A stretch of 8,500 nt of DNA from Verrucomicrobiaceae bacterium (GTDB taxonomy: Bacteria; Verrucomicrobiota; Verrucomicrobiae; Verrucomicrobiales; Akkermansiaceae), in contig CANBTO010000201.1 of assembly GCA_947372405.1 (NCBI GenBank), positions 1-8,500 of the forward strand, given 5' to 3'. Below are positions 6,678 through 8,500 of this stretch, piece by piece. Both the position numbers and the translations under genes were made by a program. How positions within the stretch are numbered: the stretch's first letter is position 1; the number at the start of each line of letters is the position of its first letter. Under the pieces are notes generated by a model that ran no database searches, was not told the origin of the DNA, and saw only the letters and a program-made list of their open reading frames with translations.

Positions 6678-7073
6678 TCAACGCTTGGAGAACTGGAAGC
6701 GCTTGCGGGCACCGGGTTGGCCGGACTTTTTGCGTTCCTTCATGCGGGGGTCGCGGGTCAGGAAGCCGAGCGGCTTGATGATCTTGCGGTTTTCCGGGTC
6801 CACCTGCGTGAGCGAGCGGGAGATCGCGTGGCGGATGGCAACGGCTTGGGCATGGGTGCCGCCGCCTTTGACGACGACCTTGAGATCGAACTTGTTCATC
6901 AGCGACGCCGCTTGGAAGGGGGCGAGGATGGCGTTCTGGAGCTCGATGGTGGGGAGGTATTCCTCGAAGGTGCGGTCGTTGATGGTGATCTGGCCGGTGC
7001 CTTCGGTCATCCAGACGCGGGCGACTGCGGTTTTGCGGCGGCCGGTGGCGCTTTTGGTGGTGGTGGCGGTCAT
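6678..7073 (-). CDS. rpsI: 30S ribosomal protein S9
   Basis: Component of the small ribosomal subunit head, whose C-terminal tail reaches the P-site tRNA. The 131 residues are the usual bacterial length. Seen are the N-terminal GRRKTAVARVW (11-21), the S9 signature GGGTHAQAVAIRHAISRSL (70-88), and the basic tail ending in GARKRFQFSKR with the invariant terminal arginine. A short threonine-rich N-terminus (MTATTTKSAT) precedes the conserved part. The gene lies 20 bp after rplM, the standard bacterial L13-S9 pair, and ends at a strong terminator. No Shine-Dalgarno sequence is seen in the 20-bp gap, so translation is probably coupled to rplM or uses an SD-independent route. Confidence 0.98.
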   Translation of the reverse strand: MTATTTKSATGRRKTAVARVWMTEGTGQITINDRTFEEYLPTIELQNAILAPFQAASLMNKFDLKVVVKGGGTHAQAVAIRHAISRSLTQVDPENRKIIKPLGFLTRDPRMKERKKSGQPGARKRFQFSKR

Positions 7074-7093
7074 TGGGAGAAAATGTTAGGTGC

Positions 7094-7525
7094 TTAGCGG
7101 ACGGTGTGTGCGACGGGCTGTTGCGCTTCGTGCGGGTGCTCGGCGCCGGCGTAAACCTTGAGTTTGCCATACTGGGCCTTGCCGAGGCGGGTGTGGGGAA
7201 GCATGCCGTAAACCGCACGCTCCACGAGCAGGATGGGGCGGCGCTCGCGGACGATGCGCGGGGTTTCCACCTTCTGTCCGCCGACGTAGCCGGAGAAGCG
7301 CGAGTAGATCTTGGCATTCTCCTTGGATCCGGTGAGGACTACTTGGTCCGCATTGATGACCACGACGAAATCGCCGGTATCGATATGGGTGGTGAAAGTG
7401 GGCTTGTGCTTGCCACGGAGGAGGCGTGCTGCCTCCACGGCGACCTGGCCGAGGACCTTGCCCTTGGCGTCGATCACATACCACTTGCGCTCGACTTCTT
7501 GAGGCTTGGCGGAAAACGTCTTCAT
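7094..7525 (-). CDS. rplM: 50S ribosomal protein L13
   Basis: Early-assembling protein of the large ribosomal subunit. The 143 residues match the family length of about 142. Conserved blocks include [19 protein letters not shown] (15-33), [13 protein letters not shown] (47-59) and [20 protein letters not shown] (104-123), followed by [13 protein letters not shown] (124-136). It is the first gene of the rplM-rpsI operon, transcribed from the promoter at 7577-7605 with a 5' leader of roughly 45 bases. In E. coli L13 represses its own operon through its leader mRNA; whether that occurs here is not visible. The leader just before the ATG is A/T-rich (CATTTTATTACAAGCAC) and lacks a Shine-Dalgarno motif, which is unusual for a highly expressed gene. 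Confidence 0.98.
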   Translation of the reverse strand: MKTFSAKPQEVERKWYVIDAKGKVLGQVAVEAARLLRGKHKPTFTTHIDTGDFVVVINADQVVLTGSKENAKIYSRFSGYVGGQKVETPRIVRERRPILLVERAVYGMLPHTRLGKAQYGKLKVYAGAEHPHEAQQPVAHTVR

Positions 7526-7576
7526 GTGCTTGTAATAAAATGGCTCCGGGCACCTGGTGTGCGCGAAGGGGGACGC

Positions 7577-7605
7577 AAACTAGGGAGCCGGTTTCGGGGT
7601 GTCAA
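7577..7605 (-). promoter_or_regulatory. Sigma-70-type promoter of rplM-rpsI
   Basis: On the minus strand a perfect -35 box TTGACA (7605-7600) is followed after 17 bases by TAGTTT (7582-7577) as -10. Spacing is ideal and the position, about 50-80 bases before the rplM ATG, is right. The -10 is only a half match to TATAAT. An inverted repeat CCGGTT/AACCGG (7588-7593 and 7604-7609) overlaps the -35 box and spacer and might be a regulator site. The remainder of 7526-7692 shows nothing else recognisable. Confidence 0.65.
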
Positions 7606-7692
7606 CCGGGAAATCTCTGGATTTTTCGTGAAACCAAACAATTTCCGGATGTCATGCAGCCCACTGGTTTCGCAGGTGTCGGCTGTTTGGAT

Positions 7693-8025
7693 TCAGAACG
7701 GTTTCGCCAGTCCAAGCCAGGCGGCGAACGAGGCGGCCGCGATGCAGAGGACCAGCACCACCGGGGCGGGCAGCACCTTGCGTTTCGAAAGCGCCGGAGC
7801 GAGGCCGATGAAGAGCCACATGATCAGCTTGATGATCCACCAGGCCTTGCCCATGGGCGGCTTGCCGAGCATCGCGAAACCTACCAGACCGATCAGCAGC
7901 AGGGAGACGCCGTGAAGGATCGATGCGGATTTTTTGCTGGAGCCACCGAGCATGATGGCGCCGATGGATGAGAAAAGGGCGATCACGCCGGCGATGTGGA
8001 GTGTTTTGAGAAGGAGCAGGTTCAT
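7693..8025 (-). CDS. Small four-helix integral membrane protein, unknown function
   Basis: I do not recognise a named family. The 110 residues from ATG 8025 are strongly hydrophobic, with four predicted membrane helices at about 5-27, 34-54, 62-80 and 87-107. There is a short N-terminus and a basic loop after helix 3 (SKRK, 80-83). A histidine in helix 1 (H10, in LKTLHIAGV) and a WW pair (62-63, in KAWWIIKL) are the most distinctive residues; the H10 setting recalls small haem- or copper-linked membrane proteins, but that is only a resemblance. The same frame stays open back to 8352, yet that stretch is antisense to the divergent gene at 8156 and is polar, so the ATG at 8025 is preferred. It is followed by the rplM promoter region. 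No Shine-Dalgarno sequence is seen. It is probably expressed from its own promoter in 8026-8155, where I cannot identify clear boxes. Confidence 0.75.
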   Translation of the reverse strand: MNLLLLKTLHIAGVIALFSSIGAIMLGGSSKKSASILHGVSLLLIGLVGFAMLGKPPMGKAWWIIKLIMWLFIGLAPALSKRKVLPAPVVLVLCIAAASFAAWLGLAKPF

Positions 8026-8075
8026 GGCGTTTGAGGTGCGGCAGTCTCCCCGGATCGTAGCTGGAATCAAGACCG

Positions 8076-8092
8076 TTCCTGTGCGACAGGGA
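8076..8092. other. Small inverted repeat in divergent intergenic region
   Basis: CCTGT (8078-8082) and ACAGG (8086-8090) flank GCG, extended by a T-G and a T-A pair to 7 bp. It lies between the divergent starts at 8025 and 8156, a place where a shared operator could act. The arms are short, so chance is quite possible. Confidence 0.25.
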
Positions 8093-8155
8093 ATGTTCGG
8101 GTGAATTTGCGTTTCGAGCTGGAAGAATGCGCGGAGGATGGTCGTAATCCCCGCC

Positions 8156-8500
8156 ATGCCCGACAGCGAGCAAGCACCCACACGCCGGAAACTTCCCATC
8201 GCCCTTACGTTTTTCAGCCTTCTCGCCATCGGCGGGCTGGTCTCCATGCCCTTGCTTGCCGGTGCGCCGGGCGGTGCGGAGCTGCCGGACATGGTGAGGT
8301 TCATCGGGCGTTTCCATCCGCTGCTGCTGCATCTGCCGATCGGGGTGTTCACATTGATCCTGTTTCAGGAACTGGGTGCCATCTTCGGTGGTCGCAGTCG
8401 CGCCGACAACGGAGGATCGCTTTTCCCGATGTTCTTCGGAGCAGCGAGTGCGATCATTGCGGTGATCGCCGGCTTCATGCTCTATCAGGGCGGCGGTTCC
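8156..8500 (+). CDS. DUF2231-type membrane protein, N-terminal part (3' truncated)
   Basis: The frame runs off the window end, leaving 115 residues. A polar, charged N-terminus (MPDSEQAPTRRK) is followed by helix 1 (about 13-35), the block GRFHPLLLHLPIGVF (51-65) leading into helix 2 (about 56-78), and helix 3 (about 90-111, ending GFMLYQGGGS). The HPLLLHLPIG block followed by helices is the hallmark of the DUF2231 predicted membrane domain. In Planctomycetota and Verrucomicrobiota this domain often begins larger proteins that continue with a c-type cytochrome-like domain and other exported modules; whether that is so here lies outside the window. GGAGG at 8133-8137 is 18 bases before this ATG, too far for normal use; an in-frame ATG at 8138 directly abuts it, so the start is uncertain by 6 residues. 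The gene diverges from the small four-helix membrane protein gene. Confidence 0.8.
   Translation, partial: MPDSEQAPTRRKLPIALTFFSLLAIGGLVSMPLLAGAPGGAELPDMVRFIGRFHPLLLHLPIGVFTLILFQELGAIFGGRSRADNGGSLFPMFFGAASAIIAVIAGFMLYQGGGS

Noticed and set aside
129..7090. Repeated GTTAG pentamer (for example near 129, 491, 3676, 3820, 4551, 6180, 7085), considered as a chi-like or uptake motif
   Set aside because: About seven copies were noticed on both strands, which is no more than expected by chance at roughly 60 percent GC (about ten).
7073..7915. A 280-codon plus-strand open frame across rplM and the small membrane protein gene
   Set aside because: It is antisense to two better-supported genes and to the rplM promoter, with no family resemblance.
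8026..8352. Upstream extension of the small membrane protein frame to an ATG at 8352
   Set aside because: The extension is antisense to the DUF2231 gene, has polar, low-complexity content unlike the rest, and the ATG at 8025 gives a sensible hydrophobic protein.
1..8500. tRNA, CRISPR, toxin-antitoxin, prophage or defence genes
   Set aside because: I looked for tRNA cloverleaf ends, regularly spaced direct repeats, and integrase, transposase, nuclease or toxin motifs and found none that hold up.

Overview
The window looks like a high-GC chromosomal segment from a member of the Verrucomicrobiota, most likely the Luteolibacter/Haloferula/Verrucomicrobium side. This is an inference from gene content and protein style: a shikimate dehydrogenase with a lineage-like N-terminal extension, a secreted GH78 rhamnosidase, a secreted ThuA-like protein, and the start of a DUF2231 membrane protein of the kind common in Planctomycetota and Verrucomicrobiota. 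No rRNA or other decisive phylogenetic marker is present. Convincing Shine-Dalgarno sequences are almost absent, even in front of the ribosomal protein genes.

Layout from left to right. Positions 1-726 (+) hold the C-terminal half of glutamyl-tRNA synthetase (gltX), followed 5 bp later by aroE (732-1625, +). A 120-bp palindromic repeat shaped like a REP doublet (REPIN) lies at 1629-1748, between aroE and the oppositely oriented GH78 alpha-L-rhamnosidase gene (1758-4520, -). A divergent intergenic region leads to S-methyl-5'-thioadenosine phosphorylase (4657-5529, +). That gene converges, across a hairpin, on a secreted ThuA-domain protein gene (5580-6482, -). A strong intrinsic terminator (6619-6653) closes the rplM-rpsI ribosomal protein operon (rplM 7094-7525, rpsI 6678-7073, both -), which has a recognisable TTGACA-17-TAGTTT promoter at 7577-7605. 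Upstream is a small four-helix membrane protein gene (7693-8025, -). Divergent from it is the beginning of a DUF2231-type membrane protein gene (8156 to the window end, +).

The genes form short transcription units rather than one system. There is translation and amino-acid metabolism (gltX-aroE), methionine/purine salvage (mtnP), ribosome synthesis (rplM-rpsI), and two exported proteins tied to carbohydrate use (rhamnosidase, ThuA-like). No phage, CRISPR, toxin-antitoxin or defence module is visible, and I see no clear undescribed multi-gene system. The most noteworthy items are the REPIN-like element, the general lack of Shine-Dalgarno sequences, and the small unknown membrane protein facing the DUF2231 gene.
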